A stretch of 64,000 nucleotides of DNA from Cymbidium sinense. Taxonomy: Eukaryota > Streptophyta > Magnoliopsida > Asparagales > Orchidaceae. A program made the translations under genes and the position numbers. The notes under the pieces are model-generated. The model was not told the origin of the DNA and made no database searches. It saw nothing but the letters and a program-made list of their open reading frames with translations. This document shows positions 50,145-60,672 of this stretch, in pieces. Positions within the stretch are counted from its first letter, which is position 1. Each line of letters begins with the position of its first letter. The stretch lies in the NCBI GenBank assembly GCA_021442155.1, contig CM038221.1, forward strand, positions 24,985,906 through 25,049,905. Direction: 5' to 3'.

Positions 50145-51432
50145 GTGGATGAGGGCATCAAATCCCTCACCCCACTTACTTTACTAGATTTCTACTATGT
50201 ACCTCCTTTTAAATCTAAGAAATCAAGGAATAAAGCTAGTTTGAATTACATCTATGCCACTTCTGATGGGTTATTAGATTCTACTCTTTTAGAAAACTCT
50301 TCAAGTCTTAATAATTATAAAAACTCTAATCATTCTCTTTTTGATTCAGAAATGAACTTTCCTTTTCTGAATAATACAGGTTCATCTCTTGAGATAGACT
50401 CGGAATCATCTAATTTCGGGGGACCTATAGGAGAAGCTGTAGGTATGCCCGATGAGCAGGTAGAATCTTCCACTAACCCGTCATAAGAGATCACCAAAGT
50501 TAACCTTTGTAGTGGAAAGGTTCTCCCTCCTGTGGCAACACCTCAAGATAATGGAAAATGAGTCATTGGTTCTAATGATCAAGAAGTCTCTCCACAGGGT
50601 GCTCCACCCATGAATATATTTATAGAGGATCAGCCCGGAGTTGACTATAATGTCCTCGCTCACCTAAGAAAGTTGCCAGCTAAACTAAGCATATATGATG
50701 CCCTTCTCTTATCCAAAGAGATGAGGGAATCATTGATCAAAGCTTATCTTGATCTAAAAATATTCTTAACTCAACTGACTGCTATTGGAGAGGAGGCACA
50801 TTATTCAAGAGAAGTCCATGGAGTCACATTCACCGATAAAGACTTTCTTCTAAGGGATATGGAGCACAACCGTCCCCTCTATATCACAGAGGATATGGGT
50901 AGACTCAGACTTTCTAAGGTGTTGGTTGATCTAGTGCATCAGTGAACATTATGCACCTAAAAACCCTTGCCTATTTGAAGATTGACATCTCTAACTCCAA
51001 GGAGATCGAATGATGTTGAGAGGATTCAATGAACAAGGAGAGAGGGCTTTAGGCTCCATAGTATTACCTTTAAAAATAGCTGACTGGAAGACTGAAGCCA
51101 AGTTCTATATAATTGATTCGAATACATTGTTCACTGCTTTGCTTGGTAGGCCTTGGATACACCAGAACAAGATGGTTCCATCCTCTTTTCATCAGTGCAT
51201 CAAGTTTCAAAAAGATGGAATCGAATACTATGTCAAAGGAGATGAAAAGCCATTCTCAGTTAAAGAGGTCGAGATATATGAGGATGCGACCTATTATCTT
51301 CCTCAAAATCAAAACACCTATTCTCGTGAACTTTGCCAAAATTCAAAAGAAAATGAAGAAAAAAAGAAAAAGAAAAAGAAAAGAAAAAAGAAAGTACAAG
51401 TGAGCGAGAAAGGGACACCGAGGAAGAGGTAG
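50145..51432 (+). pseudogene. Protease region of pol, active site destroyed
   Basis: The reading frame from 50145 gives an acidic Ser/Asn-rich linker. After stops near 50484 and 50559 comes NVLAHLRKLPAKLSIYDALLLSKEMRESLIKAYLDL (about 50650-50755), a hallmark Tat segment before the protease, and HNRPLYITEDMGRLRLSKVLVD. The catalytic Asp codon is at 50928-50930, but the following Gly-Ser of the D-x-G motif is lost to a small deletion and frameshift; VNIMHLKTLAYLKIDISNSKEIE continues in another frame to 51008, then MLRGFNEQGERALGSIVLPL and LLGRPWIHQNKMVPSSFHQC (51010-51200) in a third. The end runs into a Lys/Glu-rich stretch (51340-51395). The enzyme would cleave the polyprotein; it cannot work here. 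Confidence 0.82.
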
Positions 51433-52380
51433 AGTCGCATGTTACATTCCACCAATAGTTTGTTGCACCATATGGACATATGGGTAGGATGACATGGCCT
51501 CCACTAGGTAGAGGCAGAGGTAGATATAGAGGCAGTTCTAGAGGTGGAAGACCCCTAGTTGGCGGCCAGCCAACAGGGGCTATGTTCCAGTTCACAAGAG
51601 TTCTCCTGCTATTCACATAGACTTCGAATCCAGCTTGAAGGATGAGTCTCATGCGATTAGTACACCAGCCAACCTCTCTTAGTGGGTCTCATTGGAGGTG
51701 ACACTCGAGCCAGACAGTGATGAAGATAAGGCCTCCAAGCAAAGCATAAATGTATTTAAATCAAGATTATGTAAAACCATTAGGCAATAGTCAGGAACCT
51801 TAGCTCTAACCCCACTTTCTTTTCAAAAAGTTGAGGGTCTAGTAGTTAAGGGAGCCCCTAGATCTTCCATGGATGTCAAGCCAAAGAGATTCATGTTGGG
51901 ATCATCATCATCAAGTCAAGAAGCAGATGTAAAACTTGAGGATGATTCATGTAAAGATTTAATGGAGTAACCTTTTGATTGGTACATGTCATGTGTTCAT
52001 AAACTTGCAAAGAAAGGTTTGATTCCTTACACATGGTCCAGGCACAGGTTGGAGTATTTTAAGAAGTTGTGGGACAATAAAGATAGCGATGCACACTCAA
52101 GACTAGGACTTGGATTCAGTACAGTGGGTACCAGTCGACGATGATGATTACTGTTTAGTTGTCACCAATCATCTGGAGTCTAATTAAATTTTCTCAAACC
52201 ACACTAACTCTTATGAGGATTTATGTTTAGAAACTTCAAATGATCCAGATGATCATCAAATCAAAGATGCCTCCAAAATTTGAAGAAGGAATCAATTCGA
52301 CCATAATAAGCTCAAAGAAAACAACCTCATGACAGAAGAAGATCCACGCCCTACATACATCAATTCTATGTTGAATGAAG
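51433..52380 (+). pseudogene. Protease-RT linker with Arg-Gly box, broken
   Basis: After the Lys-rich tract, a frame reading through a stop shows MGRMTWPPLGRGRGRYRG followed by SSRGGRP (about 51478-51555), an Arg/Gly-rich box. Later pieces include FDWYMSCVHKLAKKGLIPYT and RHRLEYFKKLWDNKDSDAHS (about 51973-52100). The minus-strand ORF 51260-51652 is the complement. Linkers of this length occur in Tat elements, but no domain is recognised and the function is unknown; an Arg-Gly box often binds RNA. Confidence 0.5.
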
Positions 52381-52383
52381 AAG

Positions 52384-53330
52384 AAACTAATGACTTAGTT
52401 AGGCTATTGATTGAGTTTAAGGACTGCTTTGCATGGAGCTATGAAGAGATGCCCGATTATCTCCTAATGTAGCAATCCAAAAACTAGTAATAGACCTTAA
52501 CACTAACCCTGTCAAGCAAGCTCCTAGAAGCATGCGATTAGAAATCGAACAACAAGTTATTTCTTAAGTCAAGAACCGATCGACGTGCTTTATCAGAAGA
52601 AAAATACCCGCTAGTTAGTTGTCATCCCGCAAGAAGAATGACCAAATTCTCATATGCATTGATTTCAATGACTTAAATAAAGCATGTCCTAAGGATGAAT
52701 TTTCACTTCTTATACTAGAGTTAATCATGAAAATTTCCTGGTCTCAATGTAATATTCTCCTTCATGGATGGGTCATCTGGCTACAACAAAATTAAGATGG
52801 CCCCCGAGGATGAGAGGAATACTACTTTTAAACCCCGATTGGAATCTATTATTATAAGGTCATGCTCTTCGGCCTTAAAAATGCTAGTGCTACTTATCAG
52901 TGAGCCATGACTCAAATTTTTGATGAACTCATTCATCATCAAGTAGAAAGCTATGCCGATGATCTAGTTATCAAAAGTAAGGAAAAGGAGACCACCACTT
53001 TGACTTGAGAGTAGTTTTCAATTGGTTAAGATAATTCAATCTCAAAATGAACCCTCTGAAGTGTGCATTCGGAGTAGCTTCAAAAAAGTTCCTTGGGTTT
53101 GTTGTCCTGCACCGAGGAATAGAGATAGACCCAAAAGATCAAAGCTATCTTAGAAATGCCACCCTCTAAAATTCTAACTCAACTCAGATCATTCCAAGGG
53201 TGGTTGGCATATCTAAGGCACTTTATCTCCAATTTATCAGGGTGGTGGAAGCCATTTTCAGCACTTGTTAAAAAGGATGCTAAGTTCAAGTGGGATGATA
53301 AGTGCCAGCATGCTTTTGAAGACATCAAAT
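52384..53330 (+). pseudogene. Reverse transcriptase, Ty3/gypsy Tat-type, broken
   Basis: The order of motifs is as in gypsy reverse transcriptases: LLIEFKDCFAWSYEEMP (about 52402), ICIDFNDLNKACPKDEF (52652-52702), FMDGSSGYNKIKMAPEDE (52761-52814), VMLFGLKNASATYQ (about 52860-52900) and the catalytic YADD box in SYADDLVIKSK (52952-52963 for YADD). These lie in frames 2, 0 and 2, so at least two small indels occur (one before 52761, one near 52835). Downstream is the connection SFQGWLAYLRHFISNLSGWW...PFSALVKKDAKFKWDDKCQ (about 53187-53315). Several stops interrupt it. Both aspartates of YADD and the Asp of the CIDF box remain readable. Confidence 0.88.
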
Positions 53331-53335
53331 AGTAT

Positions 53336-53820
53336 TTGGTGAAGCTGCTAGTTCTAGCAGTCCCTATCCCAGGCAAGCCACTTATTGTTTACACTACTGC
53401 ATTGGATGACTCCTTTGGTGCTTTGTTGGCCCAAACCAATGATGAAGGGATGGAGAATGCTCTCTATTATCTTAGCTATTGTCTGATCCCAACTAAAGCA
53501 AACTACCCACCTATTGAGAGACATTGCCTAGCTCTCATCTTTGTATCTCAAAAGCTACCACATTACATGCTCTTTCATAGGGTAAACTTAATTTCAAGAA
53601 TCAATCCAATACAATATCTCATGACATGGCCGTCTCTATTCAAACGGTTGGCATATTAGTCCATGATTTTTTTGTAATTTGACATCACATTTGTACCCCT
53701 CCACACGATGAAAGAACAGGCACTAGTGGATTTCTTAGCAGCACACCCACTTCCTGCTAATTCCCCGCTTAGTCATGACCTCCCCGATGAACAAATCATG
53801 AACTTAGGGGACACTAGCAT
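53336..53820 (+). pseudogene. First RNase H domain (gypsy type)
   Basis: Open from 53336 to 53659: PLIVYTTALDDSFGALLAQ, ENALYYLSYCLIPTKANYPPIE, HCLALIFVSQKLPHYM and ISRINPIQYLMTWPSLFKRLA. These match the Tat RNase H sequence (LLAQ...E.ENALYYLSR.L...E.NY.PIEK). After one stop at 53657 the frame continues to EQALVDFLAAHP (about 53717-53752), the conserved junction that leads to the second RNase H in this lineage. The domain would remove RNA from the RNA-DNA hybrid. Confidence 0.85.
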
Positions 53821-53829
53821 TTGCCGCTG

Positions 53830-54250
53830 TGAGATATAATTGATGGTGCAGCTTCCTTTGAAGAAGGAGAAGAACCATGATCTACTCTTCCAGGAAAAGT
53901 AGGGGTAGAAATCACTCTCTTAACTCCAGATCATGATGTGATGAGATTCTCATACTATCTCTCCAATCCATGCACCAACAACGAAGATGAGTATGAAGCT
54001 TTGATTGTCAGTCTGGAGTTAGCTATTATAGTGTGTGTCAAAAGCATCAACATCTACGAGGATTCTCAACTAGTCATCAATCAGATTGTTAAGTCCTATA
54101 AGGTTCTAAAACCTAAGCTTCATCACTACCAAAAGTACACCATGAAGCTATTGTCCCAAATCCCTAGGTCACCATCTATAAGATTCCTCGAGGAGAGAAC
54201 TTAGTAGCAAATTCTTTGGCCAAACTCACCAAGGAATTGGAAGTCAGGAA
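53830..54250 (+). pseudogene. Second (archaeal/plant-type) RNase H domain, last catalytic Asp changed to Asn
   Basis: Starts with IIDGAAS (Asp codon 53842-53844), then after a stop LPGKVGVEITLLTPDHDVMRFSYYL, NPCTNNEDEYEALIVSLELA and INIYEDSQLVINQIV (53938-54090). The Asp, the Glu of NEDEYEAL and the Asp of EDSQLV match this fold. A frameshift near 54180 leads to IPRGENLVANSLAKLTKELE, where the family has 'ADSLA' or 'ADALA'; the codon at 54210-54212 is AAT (Asn) instead of the catalytic Asp. A second RNase H acquired in this way is diagnostic of the Tat lineage. Confidence 0.82.
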
Positions 54251-54442
54251 GATGAGTCCATTCTAATAAGGGTCCAAAATAGATAAGTCTTATCCCTTGT
54301 TTATGTTGAACTCATCGAGAGACTCTCTCTTGAAGGGGAGGTTTCTATTGCCAAAAAATATGAGGAGCCGGATTGGAGGAAACCATTCATGGATTACTTG
54401 AACACATGCAAATTACCTTAAGAGAAATCATAAGCCCATTAG

Positions 54443-55602
54443 ATGAAGATGAGAGCTCTCTCATATGCTCTTGTGGATGGCACCTTGTACCGACGATCTT
54501 TTGATCAAATGTGGTTACATTATTTAGACAAACATGAAGCCCGTAAGATCATGACTGAGGTACATTCAGGTTTATATGGAGCGCATCAATCTGGTCTGAA
54601 GATGAAAGCCAAGATCAAGAGATTAGGATACTACTAGGCTTCGATGATTACAGATTACATGGATGTAGCTAAGAGATGCCACCAATGTCAGGTGCACTGT
54701 CTGGTCTTGGACCAACCACCCAACATTCTACACCCTACATTGGCCTCATGGCCATTTGAGTGTTGGGGTACCAACATAGTGGGTCTGATTGATCCTCCTT
54801 CTAAGGGTCATCGGTTCATCCTAGCTGCCACCGACTACTTTTCCAAGTGGGTGGAGGTAATCCCACTTAGAGAAGTCACTCCAAGATGTGCTCCAATTTT
54901 AGAACCATATCATATATAGTTTGGGGTGGCTCGATGAATTATATCCGATAATGGTACTACATTCAAAAGCACCAAGATCAATAGCTTCGCCAGGAGACAT
55001 AGTATAGATTGGAGATACTCCACTATCTACTATCCTAGGGAAAATGGCCTAGCAGAAGTATTTAAAAAAACTCTCATCTAGATACTAAAGAAGACACTCA
55101 ACGACAACAAGCGATAGTGGCATGAGTAGCTAGTTGAAGCTTTGTGGGCATACAACATCACATACAGAACTCCAACCTAATCTACCCTTATGGGTCCGAA
55201 GCCATTCTAACCTTAGAAGTTCAGCTCCCATCACTAAGGATAGCAATGGGTAGTAAAATTACTACAAAGCAGAACACCGGGTTGTGGTTATAAGAGCTCG
55301 AAAGTTTGGAGGAGAGACACCTGCAAGCATGCCAGAACCTCAAGTTATATAAAGCCAAAATGATTCGAGTTCACAACAAGCTGGTCCGCCCTAGAGTTTT
55401 TCAGGTAGGAGAGCATGCTTTAGTTCTAAGGAGACCAATTGTTGCCCGTTGAAAGATGAGAGGCAAGTTTGAACCCACTTGGGAAGGCCCTTTTGTCATA
55501 AAGAAGGTCTACCAAAGAGGATCTCACCAACTTATTAATTATAAAGGGGAACACTCGATGCTTCCAATCAATGGGCTCTATTTTAATAAATACTATCCAT
55601 AA
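54443..55602 (+). pseudogene. Integrase, broken by stops but with catalytic residues readable
   Basis: One frame is readable from 54443 well into the catalytic core. Zinc-binding HHCC: His codons 54563 and 54584, Cys codons 54677 and 54686 (CHQC). Catalytic triad: Asp at 54833 (ATDYFSKW), Asp at 54947 (IISDNGT), Glu at 55055 (NGLAEVFKK), giving the D-D-35-E spacing. ALWAYNITYRTPT follows (about 55140-55180). The C-terminal part (KLVRPRVFQVGEHALVLRR and GKFEPTWEGPFVIKKVYQRG) ends at the stop TAA 55600-55602 in a different frame. In-frame stops include those after RLGYY, KTLI, WHE and RTPT. The protein would insert the DNA copy and create 5-bp target duplications. Confidence 0.88.
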
Positions 55603-55710
55603 AATCATGTTTGAAAATAATTATTTTCAAAATTTTATTCCAATTTACCAAAATATTCTCTTCATTTGAAGCATTGTTTGCTTGTTTGCAAATTTATCAC
55701 GTATTTAGGG

Positions 55711-55920
55711 CAGGTGTAAGAGAACCCAAGAGGCATCCTATCCTTCTTTAACAACACGAGCACAAATTAAACATGATTCCTTAGCACTACTAGAGTAGGT
55801 GTAAGAGAACCCAAGAGACATCCTTTCTTAGTGGGATTACAACTACCATTCTTGGCACCATTTCATCAACTTTTAAGCATGTTTTAGGATAGGTGTAAGA
55901 GAATCCAAGTGGCATCTTGT
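55711..55920 (+). repeat. Tandem repeat of about 84-93 bp, three units
   Basis: 'aggtgtaagagaacccaaga' followed by 'ggcatcct' starts near 55712, 55797 and 55890. Units are diverged in their second halves. Confidence 0.75.
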
Positions 55921-55969
55921 CCTCCTTTAACACAAATGCATATCTTTTATCTCAGACTATTTTTGATGT

Positions 55970-57640
55970 GGGAGCAAGCCCCCTATGGCACTCACTCATT
56001 AGTGCTCAGGTCGAACATGCTACCTTGCTAGTGTCACCCTGGTCACTTATCGGGCGAATGTGAGTCCCCACACTTTCTTCCTAACTTGACCATTGCAAAT
56101 TGATGAGTGCCTTGTTAGTTTGGTAGGCCTCACTGCACAGCCAATAAGCTACCTCATATTGACTTTATTTAAGAGAACATAAGCCTACATGCTTTCTTCT
56201 TGAACCAACCATCATGCACTGACTAGGTCGAGTATATTGGAGGCTTAGGATAAGTCCCCTAGTGGCTCCTTTTCTCTTGACAACTTTTGAGTTGATATAA
56301 GTCCCCTAGTAGAATTCACTCAATCATCCTAGTCGATAGACCAAGAGCGATCTATCCCACAATCAATGGCCATAAGAGCATGTGAGTCCTCGATGCTTTC
56401 TTCTTAGGCTGATTGTCACAAATCGATGGGCACCTTAGGTTGGTTGATGTTCACTATGCTGACAATAACTCACCCAGTGGATACACCACTTTTGATAAAT
56501 ATGAGTCCCCGTGCTTTCTCTTTGATTTAACCACCAAATACCTATAGACTTTATCTTCTTCAGGGATTTTGATAAAGCCCTGGCTCCTCCTCAGGGCAGC
56601 ACTCTATTTGGATCACGCCCCACATCCCCATAAACACCGGCTACTCTTGGATTGGTCCCTTTCCTAGTACTTATTGGAGAATTTGTTCGGATGCACATTC
56701 TCCCTGGACCAAAATCTGATAGTTTAGGCTAATATAAGCTCCTTCACAGTGTGATCCCTAGGAAACCAATAGGGTCCATGATAAATAAATAAATAAACAA
56801 ATTTATTCACTTATGGATTAGGAATTCAAGCCCCCAATGACCCCTTTCCCAAGCAGGCATCCTATCTTTAGAGTGTCAAGAAACTCCTATAGAATTGCGA
56901 CTACACTTGAGTTGAGATAAGTCCCTAGGTCAGCACTCACTCGGTAGTCGCCTTTAGGTTGAGTTCAATCTATTTTACCATAAACAGGTTGCCATGGCAG
57001 TCATTTTGCTCTAAAATATGTTGTCAACTACACATTCTTTCTAGCATGACTGTCGCAAATCGACGGCCAGCCCTAGGTAAGGTTGACATGTTACCTTGCT
57101 AATACATCGCCCCAATGGTCTTTTGTAGTGGAAGATGTGAGTCCCCATGTTTTCTTACCTGATTTGGCCACTGCAAATCAAAAGGCACCTCTTTGGTTGG
57201 ATAGTTCTCCCCTTCGGCCGGGAGACTACCCCTTTGGAATGGTAAATATGAAGCAGGACAAGGCCGACATGGCCCCTACTCAATGCGGTCCATCGCAAAT
57301 TGATGGGATCCATCAAAAATAATTAAAATGAAATTAATTTTGACTATCTTTGAGCTGATTTAAGTCCCCAGCAGCATTAACTCAATAGTCAGCCTAAGGT
57401 TGGGTTCATTGTGTCACCCCGACGATTGATCCCTACTTTGGAGGATGTAAGTCTACTACACTTTCTTCCTAGTATAGCCATTGCACACTGAAAGGCAACC
57501 CTTTGGTTGGATAGTCTTACTATGTGGTTGGTAGACTACCCCTTTGGATTGGTAAATCTGAAGTAGGCTAAACATGGCCCCTACTCAATGCAGTCCATCG
57601 CAAACCGACAGGGTCCATCTCAAAATTCAAAAATTTAAAA
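55970..57640 (+). repeat. Dispersed units 'gagtccccatgctttcttc', seven or more
   Basis: The phrase 'gtgagtccccacactttctt' followed by 'ctaacttgaccattgcaaat' and 'tgatggg' recurs with changes near 56070, 56185, 56385, 56500, 57025, 57130 and 57450. The last two are the cores of a longer direct repeat, 57128-57309 and 57447-57630 (about 320 bp apart), sharing 'ggttggatag', 'gactacccctttgga' and 'cccctactcaatgc'. Confidence 0.7.
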
Positions 57641-57732
57641 TCCAAAATAAAATCAACCTACCTCCCGTGGAGTCAAATTAAACAAACAAATCAATTAGTT
57701 TCTCTTCAGTGAAATGCAAATCTTTCCAAATT

Positions 57733-57847
57733 TCCCAGTGGATTCCAAATTTCAATCCCTAGTGGATTTCACAACCTCTTATCCCGAGTGGATAACTTGA
57801 ACCTTTTCCCTAGTGGAAGGCTCACATACTTAATCCCTAGTGGATTC
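57733..57847 (+). repeat. Minisatellite of about 25 bp, five units
   Basis: 'tccc(t)agtggatt' occurs at 57733, 57756, 57782, 57807 and 57834 with spacing 23 to 27 bp. Confidence 0.8.
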
Positions 57848-58959
57848 TTCCTTCACTCTCTTATGTCTTTGACATGAGTAAAGTTGCATTGCACTAAGAT
57901 CTTGATTCCTTCTACACCTTCGGTTCAAGAGTAGATCATTTCTGTTAGTGCTTGTGATCGTTCAAGTTGTTGATCATCTCGATCAACACCAATATGTGCG
58001 GTTTGTCTTGTCAGTCACATCACACTTATTGCACTTTGTTGACCTCACTTTTGGAGTGAACTCTCAACTTCTCTATCTTAGGCATAGGACTCCTCTAGAC
58101 ACTAAGAGTTCCTTAGTCTTAAGATACTTCAAGTGATTAGGTAAACACTTAACCTAACCCTAGAGACTTAGAAGAGTTAGCCATAAGAATAAGTTATGCC
58201 TTAGGGGTTTAGGAGGACTTGCCTACTCTATAGCTTGAACCCAATCCTTGCTTCCTTCTTTCAAACCAAACTTCAAATTCAAATATAAATTCAAATCCTA
58301 AATCCTAAATCCAAATCATGAATCAATTCCAAATCCAAAACATTCTTAAGCCTTATGAATTACATCCATAAGCTTAGCCAAACCCTTCAAATCAACCCAA
58401 AGCTAAGTAAATCTTTATAAATCACTTATTCCATCATTTGTAGTCACAATTATAAATGAAATTGGCATCCAAATCATCCAAATCAAATGAATATAACCAA
58501 ACCAAAAATCAAATCTTTTTTCAATTTTGACCTACTTAGCCAAATTCAATCAAATCACTCAATTCACATGATTTTCATAATTTATATTCTCATTTATATT
58601 CACAAATATAAATGAAATATAAATTCAAATCCAAAATCAAATCAATATAATTCAAAACTCAAATTTAACCTAATACATCCTTTAAGCCAAATTCTTGACT
58701 TAACCAAATCATTCTCAAATCAATCCAAATCCTTGATTTTCTTCAAACAATCACACCTTCAATCACATGCCCAAATATAAACATAAACTACAATCACCAA
58801 GCCAAAATCAAACTAACCCAAGTCAAACCATGTTCATCCTTTTGACTTGCAATTGTCAAATGAACTAAAACCCATTTGACTCCTAACCACTTACAATTGG
58901 ATTTATATTTCCATCATAAGTTCATATGTAAGTTCAACCAAACTTGAATCAAGCCTTGA

Positions 58960-59790
58960 TCAAGTCAATTGACCCACTTAGGCTCACTTGACCCAAAGTG
59001 ACCTAAAAGACATTTTTGAGCCAAATTCTGATCCAACCCAAATTAGATTTAACTAAGCCCATCAAACTCTCACATTGTGATCAACAATCATCCTAGAATG
59101 ATCAATCACTCAAATTGGGTCAAAATAAATCAAACCTAGTCATTGACCAAGTCAACACTTAGCCCAAATGAGACCTAAACAAGCTAAAAGCCAAATTAAT
59201 TGAAACCATTAATCTAAACCAATCCCTAATCAGTGATTGAACATGACCAAGCCCTCACTTAAGCCAAACCAAGCCTAATTGGTCACTTGACCTAAGTTGA
59301 CCCAAATTGACCTAAAAGCCAAAATGGGTCAAATCTTGATCTAAGCCAAATTGCAACCAATGGGTCAAATTCATTCCAAATTGATTGTTGAACTTGACCA
59401 AAGCTTCAATTGACCAATTAGACCCAACCTAGCCCAATTGACCATGAACCCAACTTGACCTAAAAGGTCAAATCAACTTGAAATCAAACCAAATCAAAAT
59501 TGATTGAAACCAAAGCTTGCAATACATTTCAAATGATCAACCAAGCCTAAACCAACCCATGACCTAACATAATTAGGTCAAATGGGTCAAATTGTCAACT
59601 TGACACATTTAACCCAAATGAACTTAAATGAATCAAAACCAAATCTAAACCAAATTGAGATAAATCAATGATACCCATAGGCTCCAAATGATCATTTGAG
59701 CTTGACCTAACCCATGGTTTGACCTAATTTGACCAATTGGTCAACCTAACCTAATTTGACCCAACTTGACCTAAATGGGTCAAATTGAAC
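58960..59790. repeat. TTGACC/GGTCAA-rich array in LTR D
   Basis: About 23 TTGACC/GGTCAA hexamers by hand count in about 0.8 kb. Perfect palindrome TTGACCAATTGGTCAA at 59729-59744 and an 11-bp stem AATTTGACCCA/TGGGTCAAATT at 59753-59763 and 59776-59786. Confidence 0.8.
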
Positions 59791-60611
59791 CAAATCAAAT
59801 CAAATGAACTCCAAATCACTTGAAATATGGCCCAACCAATTTTCAAATAATTTCAAATCTACCCAAATCAAACTCATAGCCAAATAACCACTTTTCCCTT
59901 AGGTCAAAGGCTATCATATGACCAAATTCACTTAGAATTTGGTCATTTCTTTCTCAAGGCTACTTGGCATCCTTCTATTGGTCCACATGGGCACCAGGGA
60001 AGGTGGTGAACATGATCTTGGGTTGGCCATGATCCAAGCCATGACCCAAGGCAAGGCCAAACCGACCTCCCCAATCATATTTGAACACTTGGAAGGCCAT
60101 ATCCACTTACCACTCACATGAGCATCCACTCTCCCTCACTCCACTACCGAAAATGACTCATGTGGGATGTTTTGCAGCTCAAACCGTGCCTCCAATCCAA
60201 GCCATTGAAGAATAATGGTAAAACAGCCTCTCACCATCCGATCTAAGGAGGGGAGATATACCCCCTCTCATTCTCACTCAAACCACAAGAAATCCATTCC
60301 TCAGATATTGAGAGGTTGAATCAAAGCCTCCCCAAGCTTTTCCAAGCCATTCCCAAGCTCCCATATTTACCATTTTCAGTTTTACTCAAAGTCATGGGAG
60401 GTGAACTCAAACTTGAACTCATTCAATTCTCAACAAAAATCAAAATATCCTTTCACACACCATCCTTGGACTAAAGCGAGCTAAATTGAATCATTTCCCA
60501 AGTCTGCAAGCAACGAGAAGCACCACTTCAATCAAGGCCGATCACCATTGAAGAGGAGCTTGGTCAACCAAGCAAACCACTTCAAATCAAGACCAGATTC
60601 CTTCAATAGGG

Positions 60612-60672
60612 CTTCATCTCTACTAGATGAAGAACCCCTTCAGGAAGCGGTGATAGCCTCCAACCAGGTAAT
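60612..60672 (+). promoter_or_regulatory. Hairpin followed by splice-donor-like CAG|GTAA (LTR D)
   Basis: CTTCATCT/AGATGAAG stem at 60612-60632, then AACCAG|GTAAT at 60662-60672. Third copy of the arrangement seen in LTRs B and G. Confidence 0.5.

Larger units (their letters stand above)
55603..58036 (+). mobile_element. 3' untranslated spacer between integrase and LTR D
   Basis: 2.4 kb without coding sign (the ORF at 57083-57322 is incidental), made largely of diverged repeats: 'ggtgtaagagaacccaag' units, 'gagtccccatgctttcttc' units and 'tccctagtggatt' units. Long 3' spacers with tandem repeats are usual in Tat elements. A polypurine tract, expected just before the LTR for second-strand priming, is not visible; the last bases before LTR D are 'cacacttattgcactt'. 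A small dyad GTTGATC/GATCAAC lies at 57968-57986. Confidence 0.7.
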
